This document shows positions 21,205 through 32,579 of a DNA stretch of 64,000 nt, in pieces (position 1 is the stretch's first letter; each line of letters opens with the position of its first letter). Location: positions 26,247,866 through 26,311,865 of the forward strand of contig NC_064846.1 of the NCBI RefSeq assembly GCF_024166365.1. Direction: 5' to 3'. The notes beneath the pieces were generated by a model. That model saw nothing but the letters and a program-made list of their open reading frames with translations, searched no databases and was not told the origin of the DNA. Source of the stretch: Elephas maximus indicus (taxonomy: Eukaryota; Chordata; Mammalia; Proboscidea; Elephantidae). Made by a program: the position numbers and the translations under genes.

Positions 21205-22250
21205 TTGTTGTTGTTATTAGGTACTGTCGAGTTGGTTCCGATTCATAGTGACCCTTTCTACAACAAAACACTGATGTGTCCTGTGCCGTGCTCGCAATTG
21301 TTGTTATGCTTGAGCCCACTGCTGTAGCCACTGTTAATCCATCTTGTTGAGGGTCTTACTCTTTTTCGCTGACCCTCTACTTTACCAAGCATGATTTCCT
21401 TCTCCAGGGACTGATCCCTCCAGATAACATGTCCAAGGTATGTGAGATGAAGTCTCGTCATCCTCTCTTCTCAGGAGCATTCTGGCTGTACTTTCTCAAA
21501 GTCAGATTTGTTTGTTCTTTTGGCAGTCCATGGTGTATTCAATGTTCTTCGCCAACACCATACTTCAAAGGTGTCAATTCTTCTTCGGTCTTTCTTATTC
21601 ATTGTCCAACTTTCCCATGCATATGAGGTGATTGAAAACACCATGGCTTGGGTCAGGCGCACCTTAGTCTTCAAAGTAATATCTTTGCTTTTCAACACTT
21701 TAAAGAGGTCTTTTGCAGCAGATTTGCCCAAAGCAATGCGTTGTTTCGCTTTTTCACTGCTGCTTCCATGAGTGTTGATTGTGAATCCAAGTAAAATGAA
21801 ATCCTTGACTGCTTCAGTCTTTTCTCCATTTATCATGATGTTGCTCATTGGTCCAGTGGTGAGGATTTTTGTTTTCTTTATGTTGAGGTGCAATCCATAC
21901 TGAAGGCTGTGATCTTTGATCTTCATTAGTAAGTGCTTCAAGTCCTCTTCACTTTCAGCAAGCAAGGTTGTGTTGTCTGCATAATGCAGGTTGTTAATGA
22001 GTCTTCCTCCAATCCTGATGCCCTGTTCTTCTCCATATAGTCCAGCTTCTCAGATTATTTGCTCAACATACAGATTGAATAGGTATGGTGAAAGAATACA
22101 ACCCTGACGCACACCTTTCCTGACTTTAAACCAATCAGTATCCCCTTGTTCTGTCCGAACAACTGCCTCTTGATCTATGTACAGGTTCCTCATGAGCACA
22201 GTTAAGTGTTCTGGAATTCTCATTCTTTGCAATGTTATCCAGAAATTAGC
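21205..22250 (-). mobile_element. RTE-type LINE reverse-transcriptase fragment (decayed)
   Basis: On the minus strand, 22232 down to 21258 stays in one frame. The finger/palm motif KGVRQGCILSPYLFNLY is at 22050-22232; the catalytic site reads LHYADNTTLLAESEE at about 21950-21990; GLHLNIKKTKIL and the C-terminal WTAKRTNKSDFEK follow. The frame is broken by TGA at about 22047 and a stop at about 21468. The second Asp of YADD is Asn here. The left end 'gttgttgttattaggtactg' is the RTE tail shared with AfroSINEs. RTE elements are the likely source of AfroSINE mobilisation (established idea). Dead copy, 5'-truncated. Confidence 0.85.
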
Positions 22251-22804
22251 CAGTGAAAACCTTTCAGCTGATGGCCCTAATCTTCAGCCTATTTTTCATT
22301 CTAATCGTCTGTTTTCACAGTAGCTGCTGTTACTTTCACAGTCATTTGTGTTAACTTTCTTTTCCTAACCCAGAATGCCTTTATTGACAGTTATCGTCAG
22401 AGCACATAGTACTAAAAATAGCCATACCATTAGATTTTTGTGTCTCAAGGTCATTAGACTTATATTTAGGGAATATCTATGAAGCTTCTAGGTTTATTTT
22501 AGTCATTAACTGTATTTTATAAATAGTATTGGAGTAGTTTTCCTAAATTATGCTTCCTTATATACTTGACCACACTGTGGTCCACCTGATACTGAGATTC
22601 ATTCACTTCTCTGATTTTGAGATCCTTCTGCAGCCTCACTCCTGCTACTTTGGTATTTGACCACCTGGAAAAACTTGCTGTCATCAGCAAACTTGGAGAG
22701 GCTACTGTGCATCTTCACACTGAAAAATATCTGTTTATCTGTACCACTGTGACGTACGGTGGTATGAAAGGAGTGTGGCCCTGAAATAAGACATGCCTAG
22801 GTTT

Positions 22805-22947
22805 ATGGCATAGTGGTTAAGTGCTACGGCTGCTAACCAAAGGGTTGGCAGTTCAAATACACCAGGCACTCCTTGGAAACTCTATGGGGCAGTTCTACTC
22901 TGTCCTGTAGGGTCGCTATGAGTCAGAATCGACTCGACGGCACTGGG
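22805..22947 (+). mobile_element. AfroSINE, short type
   Basis: 'ggcatagtggttaagtgcta' to 'aatcgactcgacggcactgg'. The 8-bp taggttta occurs at 22797 and 22948, a possible target duplication. Confidence 0.88.
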
Positions 22948-23046
22948 TAGGTTTAAACCTGGGTTTTGTAATCTAATCAGCTCCATAGCCATGAGTAAAT
23001 TACTTTTAACCTTGCTGAGCCTCAGCTTCCTCATCAGTAAACGATA

Positions 23047-23210
23047 CCAAAAAAACCCCAAACCCATTGCTGTCGATTCTGACTCACAGCGACCCTATAG
23101 GACAGAGTAGAACTGCCTCCCTGGGGTTTCCAAGCAGCAGCTGATGGATTCGAACTGCTGATCTTTTGGTTAGCAGCTTGAGCTATTGAACACTGCTCCA
23201 CCAGGGCTCC
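23047..23210 (-). mobile_element. AfroSINE, short type, antisense
   Basis: From 'aaacccattgctgtcgattc' to 'caccagggctcc'. Forms an inverted pair with the sense copy ending 100 bp to the left. Confidence 0.9.
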
Positions 23211-23212
23211 AA

Positions 23213-23236
23213 ACAATATATATATATATATATATA
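23213..23236. repeat. (TA)n microsatellite
   Basis: About 11 TA units following the SINE, then a short L1-like scrap (atataatgaaatattatttg). Confidence 0.85.
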
Positions 23237-23369
23237 TCCATATAATGAAATATTATTTGGCCATGAGCCCTGGCATCTAACACCAACTCCCATTGGCTAT
23301 CCAAGATGGAGGCATTAGCTTCAGGCCCAGGAGCACTTCCTCCTCTCAGTCTTGAGAAGATTAAGAGAA

Positions 23370-23575
23370 GTTAGCATTGTGGTTCAGGATCTGCAGTTAA
23401 ACATTCCTGGGTTTAAACCCTGCCCTAACACTTGGCAGCTGCATGACCCTGGGCAAGATGCACTGATCATCTTTGTGCCTCAGAGGTTATGATGAAGATT
23501 AAGTACAACAATCCATGTTAAGCACAGAAAATAGTGCTTACTAGTACAGGGTAAACTCTCAATAAATGTTAGCTG
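23370..23575 (+). mobile_element. MIR SINE
   Basis: 'gcatgaccctgggcaagatg', 'ctttgtgcctcagaggttat' and the terminal 'ctcaataaatgttagctgcc' are MIR. Confidence 0.75.
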
Positions 23576-23991
23576 CCATTAATAATAGTTATTATTTTAG
23601 TTGGAGGTATGGAGTCCAAAAACTAGGCTAGGTCTGATAGCATCCTTCCCACTGAAGATCTCCCTGGAAGGATAGACAGCGCAATACCTGAGAGACCTCC
23701 TCTTTATCTGACACATCAGGGTTTCTACCAGCAGTTGGTGGGTAAGGGTTGGGTAGGCCAGGTTTCTTATCTATGCTTTTACCTGAAGCTTCATCCAGTA
23801 CTTTATGTACAAGGTTCACAATACTTACTGGGGAAAGGATTAAGTGACAACCGCAGGGTCAGATCAAGGTCATGAGGTCCATTTCTCATTCTATTTTAAC
23901 TGCATCATGATGTAGGGGAGTCTCTTTGTGCCCCCAGTGGTATCTCTTAAGACCATCAAGGCTATTTACCTAGCCAGCTTCAAAATCTCCC

Positions 23992-24855
23992 TGGGACATC
24001 TAGGTCAACTGGCATAACAAAATGTATTAAGAAAACGTTTTGTATCCTGCTTTGGTGAGAGGTGCCTGGGATCTTAAATGAAAGCAAGCGGCCGTCTAGA
24101 TGCATCAACTGGTCTCAACCAAGCAGCCATCTAGATGCATCAACTGGTCTCAGCCAAGCGGCCATCTAGGTGCATCAATTGGTCTCAACCAAGCGGCCAT
24201 CTAGATCCATCAACTGGTCTCAATCCACCTGGAGCAAAGGAGAATGAAGAACACCAAAGACACAAGGTAATTATGAGCCTAAGAGACAAAAAGGACCACA
24301 AAAACCAGAGACTACATCAGCCTGACACCAGAAGAACTAGATGGTGCACAGCCACAACCGTTGACTGCCCTGACAAGGAACACAACAGAAAGCCTCTGAG
24401 GGAGCAGGAGAGCAATGGGACGCAGACCTCAAATTCTCGTAAAAAGACCAGACTTCATGATCTGACCGAGACTAGAAGGACCCTGGAGGTCATGGTCCCC
24501 AAACCTTCTGTTACCCCAAGACAGGAACCATTCCCGAAGCCAACTCTTCAGACAGGGATTGGACTCGACTATGGGATAGAAAATGATACTGGTGAGGAGT
24601 GAGCTTCTTGGCTCAAGTAGACACTTGAGACTATGTGGGCAACTCCTGTCTGGAAGCAAGATGAGAAGGAAGAGAGGGACAGGAGCTATTTGAATGGACA
24701 CAGGGAATACAAGGTAGAAAGGAGGAATGTGCTATCTCAGGAGGAGAGCAGCTAGGACTATATAGCAAGGTGTGTTTAACTTTTTGTATGAGAGATTGAC
24801 TTGATTTGTAAACTTTCACTTAAAGCACAATAAATAAATTAATTAAGAAATAAAA
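23992..24855 (+). mobile_element. R1 retroposon, long copy
   Basis: About 860 bp from 'gggacatctaggtcaactgg' to 'aaagcacaataaataaatta'. Contains 'ggagcaaaggagaatgaaga', 'acatcagcctgacaccagaa' and 'aaagaccagacttcatgatc', the last shared with R2. Carries a four-fold 35-bp expansion (24086-24226) absent from the copy at 25848. Open frames crossing it have no family resemblance. Confidence 0.7.
24086..24226 (+). repeat. Tandem repeat, 4 x 35 bp, within R1
   Basis: Units start at 24086, 24121, 24156 and 24191, each 'aagcggccatctagatgcat' plus 'caactggtctcaacc' with one to four changes. The related copy at 25940-25985 has one unit only. Confidence 0.93.
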
Positions 24856-25847
24856 TCTATCTCCCTGGACAGGTGAGGTCCTTCTTCTCATGACTCCCCT
24901 CCCTCCCTGCTGCAGGCTTGTAGTTCTTACCAGGGTTCACAGATTTCCCTTAGGAGAGTTAAGTCCCAGTGATTTGGTGGAGATAGCTTTACAGCACCCT
25001 CAACCCATATCCTTTTATGAGGGTAACCTTTCTTGTTCCAAGTGTCCAAGTGCCAAGACTGGGACCAGGATTATCTCCTTCTTTATGGGCTTCCATCCCA
25101 GGAAATGGTCAGAACCAGTGAGAAAAAACTCCTCCTGGAAAACACTTTCCTAGCTTCACTAATATTACCAGCAGGGGGCGCACAGCAGACAGATTCTTTC
25201 TTCATTATCAATCTTGTGTCTTCCGTCCAGAGTGGCACTCACAGTGTGGAAGTGTTTATACTCAGGATTAGTCTTCAGTTGTCTCTTGTAGTTATGAGGC
25301 TCTTACCTACTAGTTTTGGGCAAACAGTCCAAGGGCATTTGGTATGACTAGAAGTTTCATTTATCATAAATTCAGGGCTTGAAAGCATCTACCTCACCAG
25401 GCTGGGATCCATTGTTACCCAGAATCCCCTGGGGTCCACACAGCCTGTTTTGAAGCTCTGGCTTGGGAAAGGTAGTTTCTAATTTTAGGGTTCATCAGGA
25501 AGCCTAGGGTAGACAAGAGACACACAAACGCAGAGACCTGGAGGCAGGTCTGACATTTTAAAAATACAAACTTCTAATTGGCTAATGTTGTGTTATATAT
25601 ATATTTATAACAAAAAATTTTCTGGAAATATTCTTTGATGGTTACAAGAGCGGAGAGGGAGGGAGGAAGGATGAGGGGAATTCTCTAATTAGATAGTAGA
25701 CAAGAACTAATTTAGGTGAAGGGAAGGACAACACACAATACAGGAGAGGTCAGCACAACTGGACTAAACCAGAAGCAAAGAAGTTTCCTAATTAAACCAA
25801 ACGCTCTGAAGGCCAGCGTAGCAGGGGCAAGGGTTTAGGGACCATGG

Positions 25848-26601
25848 TTTCAGGGGACGTCTAGGTCAATTGGCATAATAAAATCTACTAAGAAAACATT
25901 CTGCATCCCACTTTGGTGAGAGGTGTCTGGGGTCTTAAACGCTAGCAAGCGGCCATCTAAGATGCATCAATTGGTCTCAACCCACCTGGAGCAAAGAATG
26001 AAGAACACCGAAGACACAAGGTAAGTATGAGCCCAAGAGTCAGAACGGGCCACATAAATCAAAGACTACATCAGCCTGAGACCAGAAGAACTAGATGGTG
26101 CCTGGCCACAACCGATGACTGCCCTGACAGGGAATACAACAGAGAACCCCTGAGGGAGCAGGAGAGCAGTGGGATGCAGATCTGAAATTCTCCTAAAAAG
26201 ACCAGACTTAATGGTCTGACTAAGACTAGAAGGACTCCGGAGGACATGGTGCCCAGACCTTCTGTTAGCCCAACAGGAACCATTCCCAAAGCCAACTCTT
26301 CAGACAGAGATTGGACTGGACTATAAGACAGAAAATGTTACTGGTGACGAGTGAGCTTCTTGGCTCAAGTAGACACCTGAGGCTATGTGTGCAGCTCCTG
26401 TCTGGAGGGGAGATGAGAGGGCAGAGGGGATCAGAAGCTGGCTGAATGGACACGGAAAGACAGGGTGGCGGGAAGGAGGGTGCTATCTCATTAGGGGAAG
26501 GGCAACTAGGAGTATAAAGCAAGGTGTATATAAGGTTTTGTATGAGAGACTGACTTGATTTGTAAACTTTCACTTAAAGCACAATAATTTTTTTTTTTTT
26601 A
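25848..26601 (+). mobile_element. R1 retroposon, long copy 2
   Basis: From 'caggggacgtctaggtcaat' to 'aaagcacaataatttt'. Co-linear with 23992-24855 apart from the single 35-bp unit and small indels. Confidence 0.7.
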
Positions 26602-26999
26602 ATTCTGGATCCTGGCCCCAGATCTACTAGACCAGAGCTTCTGGGGCTAGTGCCCCAAGAATCTGTACTTTAACAACTCTCTAAATAATTTTATCCATTG
26701 GTTGTGAACGAGCATTCAGGAACCACTGAGCTAGAGAAATATCTGGGGTCCACATCTTAGTCCTGCCACCCCATCACCAACCCATGGAGGTGTGGACGTT
26801 CAAGGGGACTTGGAGTCAGAACAAGGTGTTAAACCAGTGGCTGCTCTGTTTGAATCATGCTAGGGCCTTCAAGGGCCTTGGGGGTGGTTCAGGAGTCTAG
26901 GCCAGCCCTTTCAGAGGGAGCGAGGCCCCTCCCGGTGAGGAGAGGAGGATGGGGTGGGGAAGCTCTATAAGGCAAGGCAGCAAATCTGTCTCCTCAGAT

Positions 27000-27386
27000 G
27001 TTGTTGTTGCTGCTAGGTGTTGTGGAGTCGATTTCAACTCATAGTGAGTCCACGTGACAGAGTAGAACTGCCCTACAGGATTTTCTAGGTTGTTAGTCTT
27101 TATGGGGAAATCCTGGTGGCACACTGGTTAAGAGCCATGGCTGCTAACCAAAAGGTCGGCAGTGTGAATCCACTGGGAGCTCCTTGGAAACTCTATGGGG
27201 CAGTTCTACTCCATCCCATAGGGTCGCTATGAGTCGGAAACAACTCAATGGCAACAGGTTTTTTGTTTTTTTTTTTTTTTGAATCTTTATGGGAGCAGCT
27301 CTTCTCCTGAAGAGCTGCTGGGTGGGTTTGAACTTCCAACCTTTTGGTTAACAGCTGAACCTTTAACCATTGCGACACCAGGGCTA
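27000..27386 (-). mobile_element. AfroSINE variant, antisense, split by another SINE
   Basis: Left part 27000-27106 (TTG run, 'gtggagtcgatttcaactca') and right part 27284-27386 (gaagagctgctgggtgggtt to 'caccagggc'). Interrupted by the sense SINE at 27107. Confidence 0.82.
27107..27283 (+). mobile_element. AfroSINE, short type, nested
   Basis: Complete sense copy with a T-run tail. Exact 10-bp duplication tctttatggg at 27097-27106 and 27284-27293 proves insertion into the older antisense SINE. Confidence 0.92.
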
Positions 27387-28059
27387 CTTCCACAGATGTT
27401 ACAAGAGAATAATTACTGGCCTTTCTCTGCAGCTGCTGCTGAAAGTTTCAGGAGAAGCTGCACCTTGCTCTCCAGGGGAGTTCTCGGCACATCCAGGCCT
27501 CTCCACCCCCCTACCCCCAACACACACTCAGGGTGGTCCGTGGGCTGCCGTCAGCCTCTCTTGTCCTGTGGGCTTCTCCAGCTGTTCTGGGCTGGATTTC
27601 CCTCCCTGGCATTGCTCTAGGTGGTGGTGCTCAGAGCAGCATCTGGTCCGGGGTTCTCAGACAGAAGGACCCTGCTGACACAGTCCTCAAGCTCAGGGAC
27701 TCTACCACAGAAAAGCCTCAGGCTGGAACTGAGGCCTGAGGAAATGAGCAGGTATTGCGGAACTGATAGTCTTTTGGGAGCCAGTGGGAAGATCCTACAG
27801 CCCCAAAGGCTAAGCAGCATAGTCAAGCTGGCTGTGTAGCTCCCAGCTATTGTAGAGGCACCTTTGACCCAGAGCTGACACTCTTTCTGCCAGCCACATG
27901 GGCTTCTTGGAGACATCTGGTCAGAGCACCCTACTCAAGGAGGAATGTCCCAGGCTGGCAGCCTAGATTTGGAATGACCTGCTGGCCAAGCCCCCATGGG
28001 TCAGGGTGACTGGCTGGAGTACACCTGGTGCCTTTGTAGGGGTTCTGGAGCTTGGAACG

Positions 28060-28295
28060 AGCCAGAAAGGCAGTATAATATCCTAGAAAGAGTCCTGACC
28101 TGAAGTTGGACAGATCTCATTTCACCACTTACTACCTTGGACAAGTTACTAAATTTCACAGGACATCCATCTCTTATCTGTAAAATGAAAATCATTTATC
28201 CCCACCTCCAAGGGCAGAAGGAGCATGAAGTGAGATAGTGAATGAATGTAAACTGCTTTAGCACAGTGCCTGGCACATAATAGGCACTGGGATAT
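28060..28295 (+). mobile_element. MIR SINE
   Basis: 'aaagagtcctgacctgaagt', 'tcttatctgtaaaatgaaaa' and 'agtgcctggcacataatagg' are MIR/L2-type blocks. Confidence 0.75.
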
Positions 28296-28645
28296 TAGTA
28301 GTTATTTATCCAGGTCTTATCTCTGTAGCATAGACAAAGCCCCAAGGGTACAGATCTGGAAAGTGAGAGAGAGCGGCCATCATGAGTAGTTCCAGAGACA
28401 TAGTGAAACTAAATGAGGAGCCTAGAAGCACCCCACTTCCCTTGAATTCCCTCACTCTTCATCCTCACAAGTGTCTCATGGTTTTCTGGCCTCCTGAGTT
28501 CCCTTCTGCCAGATATGCTGAGTACAGCGCATCCCCAAGTCCTCTCCCTCAATGTGAGAGAGGCTTGAGCACCAACCACCGTGCCACCTGGCTGTTGCCA
28601 TCAGTCAGTTCTGGGGCTGAGAAAGGGATCTTACTAGCAATGCTA

Positions 28646-28882
28646 AAACCTACCAACCAGTTGCCTTCGAGTTGATTGCAACTCATGGCGATCTCATGTA
28701 TGTCAAAGCAGAACTATGCTCCACAGAGTTTTCAATGACTGCTTTTTCTTAAGTAAATTGCCAGGCCTTTCTTCTGAGGTACCTCTGGGTGAACTCCAAC
28801 CTCCAACCTCCAACCTCCAACCTCCAACCTTTCATTTAGCAGCTCAGTGCACCAAGCATTTACACCATCCAGGGACTCCTAC
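28646..28882 (-). mobile_element. AfroSINE long type, antisense, with 14-bp target duplication
   Basis: Exact duplication tactagcaatgcta at 28632-28645 and 28883-28896. Inside, the segment 'ctccaac' is tandemly repeated about five times at 28794-28830. Confidence 0.93.
28794..28830. repeat. 7-bp tandem repeat (ctccaac)n in an AfroSINE
   Basis: Five consecutive ctccaac units where other long AfroSINEs have one or two (compare 51484-51497). Confidence 0.9.
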
Positions 28883-29399
28883 TACTAGCAATGCTAGGAG
28901 TCCACTGAAATTTCATGGTTCCATATTGGGATACCATCTTCTCCTGCACCCCCACACCCAGGGAGGGAAACTGGGGACCCCAGTAAGAGATTGAGAGAAA
29001 ATCTAAGTGAAGCCCAAAGATTCTCAGGATTCCTTGGGCCACAGTGGGGAAAAAAGGGCTTCTTGGCTGTCCCCAGGTGGCTGAGAGAGAACAACTTCAT
29101 ACTGAGGGAAGGGACAGGGTCAGGTAGGTAAGGCACAGAGGATAGAGCCAGGTGGGATTAGTGGGTGCCTGCTATTTGCAGCAAAGCTGTCACAGGCTTG
29201 GCAGGACCAAAAGGTGAGAGTCTGAGGGAAGGCTTCAGAGTCTGGTTTTTGAGGTGGGGGTCTAGCCACCCTGGAAGTGCACTCCTGAGGCCTACACTCA
29301 AGAGTCCCCCAGGAAGGCTGTCTATCCTTCTTCGGCTTTTCCCTCTTGCATCTCAGCAAGCCTGCTGAGCCTTTCCAAAGGAACCGAGTCTGGATGGTG

Positions 29400-30140
29400 C
29401 TCAAGTCTTCCACTAGCTTCCCACTGCATTCAATAAAACCCATACTCCCTGCCGGCCTACAGGGCCTCATTTGACCTGGCTTCATCTACTTCTCTATCTT
29501 ACCTCCTGCCGCTTTTTCCCTCCATCCCTCTCTTCCAGTCATGGCAGACTCCTTCCTGTTCCTCAAATGAGTCCACTGCACTCCTGCCTCAGGGCCTTGG
29601 CATTTGCTCTTTCCTCTGCTTGGGATTTTCGTCCCCCTGAGCTCATGGCTTGTTGGTTTTCTTCACTCAGGTCTCAGCTTAATTGCTATCTCTTCAAAGG
29701 TGCCTTTTCTGACACTCTAAGATATTGCCCTACCCTGCCTTCCTCACTTTCTTTTTACCTTCATTGCCTTCAGAACCCTTATCACTACCTCAGATTATTC
29801 GTTTCTTTCTTCCTTTTCTTGTTCAGTGTCTGTCTCCTTTGTGAGGGCAGAGTTTTATTTCGTTCACCTATGTATCCTCTTCAAGAAGCCCTGGTGGCAC
29901 AGTGGTTAAAGTGCTCTGATGCGAACCAAAAAGTCAGCAGTTCAAACCCACCAGCCGCTCCACGAGAGAAAGCTGTGGCAGCCTGCTCCAGTAAAGACTG
30001 CAGCTTTGGAAACCCTATGGGGCAGTTCTATTCTGTCCTATAGGGTCACTAGGAGTTGGAATCAACTCGACGGCAGTGGGTATGTATCCCCAGAGCTTAC
30101 AACAGTGCACATAGCAGGTGCTCAGTAAATGCCTACAAGG
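29400..30140 (+). mobile_element. L2 LINE 3' end, split by an AfroSINE
   Basis: 'ctgcctcagggccttggcat', 'cttcactcaggtctcagctt' and, after the SINE, 'catagcaggtgctcagtaaa' are diagnostic for L2 3' sequence. Confidence 0.85.
29878..30080 (+). mobile_element. AfroSINE, form with extra middle block
   Basis: Carries the extra 'gagaaagctgtggcagcctg' / 'ctccagtaaagactgcagc' block between head and body. Possible duplication tatgtatcc at 29869 and 30081. Confidence 0.88.
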
Positions 30141-30531
30141 TGTCAGAGGCAAGCCAGGTGTAAGAAGAGGCAGCCCTAGCTGGAGGGCTCAGCGTGTTGT
30201 CATATCTTGGCCCTGTTACAGCAGAAAGAGGTAGACCAAGAGGGGTTGGGCTCTGGACTGAAATGCAGCCATTAGGACAGCAAGTGCACCTGCAGCCAGG
30301 CTACAGGGACCAAAAGATGCCACAACAGCAGGTTGTATCCTGGGCGAGGAGTTCACTGCTGGAGAGTCTGACACAAGGCCATGAAGTATTCCACGAGGGA
30401 GACGCATAGCAACAGAGATTTCAGCAGGCAGTGCAGCAGCAGACAACACGACCCCAGCCCCTGGGTGAGATTCAGGAGCAGGGTGTTGGGTGGGAACGAC
30501 TGGTAAGAAAATGCAGTCCTAACTGGGGTAC

Positions 30532-30700
30532 AGGAGTCCCTGAGTAGTGTAAACAGTTAACACACTCAGCTGAAGAAAGGCCTGGCGATCCACTTTGGAA
30601 AAATCAGCCATTGAAAACCCTGTGGAGCACAGTTCTATTCTGACACACGTGGGGTCGCCATGAGTTAGAATTGACTTCACTTTAGGCTGTGGTTACTGGT
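30532..30700 (+). mobile_element. AfroSINE long type, with internal deletion
   Basis: Exact 12-bp duplication taactggggtac at 30520-30531 and 30701-30712. The tRNA-like head is shortened (acactcagctgaagaaaggc), losing the B-box region. Confidence 0.92.
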
Positions 30701-31119
30701 TAACTGGGGTACTAAGCAAATTCCAAAGACTGGGCTGAGCCTGCAGGTTGGGCGGGAGTGGAGCGGGGAGCAGGGTATTGGCCAGTGCTGGAGGAAGAGT
30801 GCTGCCCAGACAGGCAGGCAGGACCCGACAGGCTGTTATTTGTTTGGCGGGACACGCATCTGGTGTGCGTTACCTACATTGTGTGAGGGGCAGACCTCCA
30901 TACACCTACAGGGGGAAGCGCTCTGAAGCTTTCTGCCTGGACCCTCTCACAGAGGGCTTCCAACAAGAAAGATCCCCTTAAGGAGTACCCCCTCTTCCCT
31001 GCAAAAAAAGGAATCTACCTGGGGCTAGTATAGTTATGCCTTTTCTAGCCACTTTTAATTACTTTAACAATTGAACAAGGGCTTTCACATCAATAGGACC
31101 AAATGTGTAAGACATACCT

Positions 31120-31600
31120 ACAGGACTCTCCTGCTCAAAAACCACCAAAGGCTCCCACTGGCTAAAAAAGCAAGTGCAAACTGTTCTACCCTCCCCTACC
31201 TCCACTCCCCACTGTGGCTCCTCAGCTGTCATTGGGCCAGACTCCTACTCGTCCTCCTACCTGACCACCAAGTCCATTCCTACCTCCCTTTTGCCCACTC
31301 CCCTCCTCACCAATCCAAACTTTACACTTCATTCAACATACAAAATAAATATAATTATTTTTCTGTGAACCTTCCCCACTTTTGAATACATAATACTCTC
31401 CATTCCCATAGCACAACCTTGTCCTTGGTGATATTGTTGTCTACTTTTTGTTCTCAAGTAGTTTCAGTGTGTACATCATTTGTGCAACTAGATAATAAGG
31501 GCTTTGAAGGTAGGGAACGTATCCTTCTCTTGTTAAGTTTCTCCCATAGCACCCAGCAAAGATCTGGGACATAATAGATATTTGTTAGCTTGACCCCTGT
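31120..31600 (+). mobile_element. L2 LINE 3' end
   Basis: 'accaccaaaggctcccactg' at the start, 'aataagggctttgaaggtag' and 'cccatagcacccagcaaaga' near the end follow the L2 3' pattern. Confidence 0.7.
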
Positions 31601-31712
31601 CCCCATCCAAGAAAGGGCAAGGGGGAAAAAAAAAACACTTTTGGTGTTAGGAATGCCTTGGTGAAAAATGGGAAGCAGGATCTAACTACTCTGAAGCAAC
31701 TGGGTCTGTTGG

Positions 31713-32191
31713 TGTCATGGATTGAATTATGTCTCCCCAAAAAACTGTGTATCAATTAGGCTGGGCCATAAAGGTATTGTGTGATTTTCCTGTATGTTGT
31801 AAATCCTGCCTCTATGATGTTAATGAGGGAGAAAAGGCAGCAGTTGTGTTAGTGAAGCAGGACTCAGCCTACAAGATTGGATTGTGTCTTGAGGCAATCT
31901 CTTGAGATATAAAAGAAGTGAGCAGAGAGACAGGGGGACTTCATACCACCAAGAAAGAAGCACCGCACCGGGAGCAGAGCGTGTCCTTTGGACCTGGGGT
32001 CCCTGCACGGAGAAGCTCCTAGTCCAGGGGAAATTTGATGAGAAGGCCAACCCAGAGAGAAAGCCTTGCCCTGGAGCTGATGCCCTGCATTTGGACTTTT
32101 AGCCTACTTTACTAGGAAGAGATAAACTTCTCTTTGTTAAAGCCATTCACTTGTGGTATTTCTGTTATAGCAGCACTAGATGACTAACACA
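31713..32191 (+). mobile_element. Solo LTR, MaLR type, with 5-bp target duplication
   Basis: 479 bp starting TGTCATGGATTGAATTATGT and ending GACTAACACA, i.e. TG...CA. Flanked by exact gttgg at 31708-31712 and 32192-32196. Sense counterpart of the LTRs at 15211 and 16769 ('agaagctcctagtccagggg', 'tttgttaaagccattcactt'). Confidence 0.88.
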
Positions 32192-32579
32192 GTTGGGCAA
32201 CCTATACTTTTTAAACTTTTGGAAATCTGGGAAAAGCAGCCTCCTCTTGACATCCAAGGCACACATCTAGGGAACCTAGGAAACGATGAGTCAGCATCTC
32301 CCCTGAAGGCTTCTCTATCCTACCACCTGCAGTGGCTCACTAGAAAAAAACATACCTGGCCTGTGTCCCATCCCCTCCAGGTGTTTCTGCCCACCTATGG
32401 TGGTGAATGAGAGAATGAATTAGTCCCAAAGAAGTGACACAAACCATAAGATCTTCCGACAGCAGAGGAGGCTGGTAGGGAGTATACCATGTCATGGATC
32501 TATTACCCTAATAGGGCAAGCTGCCTCTTCTTATCACAGTCAGAAATGTCTTCGTGGAGGAAAGCAAGACATGAAGCAT

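Noticed and set aside
24086-24226. Spaced repeats resembling an array
   Set aside because: Units abut directly with no unique spacers, so this is a tandem repeat in a retroposon and not a CRISPR-like array.
24135-24602. 155-codon frame with repeated peptide units
   Set aside because: The repetition reflects the 35-bp DNA tandem, which shifts frame each unit, inside a non-coding retroposon.
29471-30043. 190-codon frame on the plus strand
   Set aside because: It runs through an L2 relic and into an AfroSINE.
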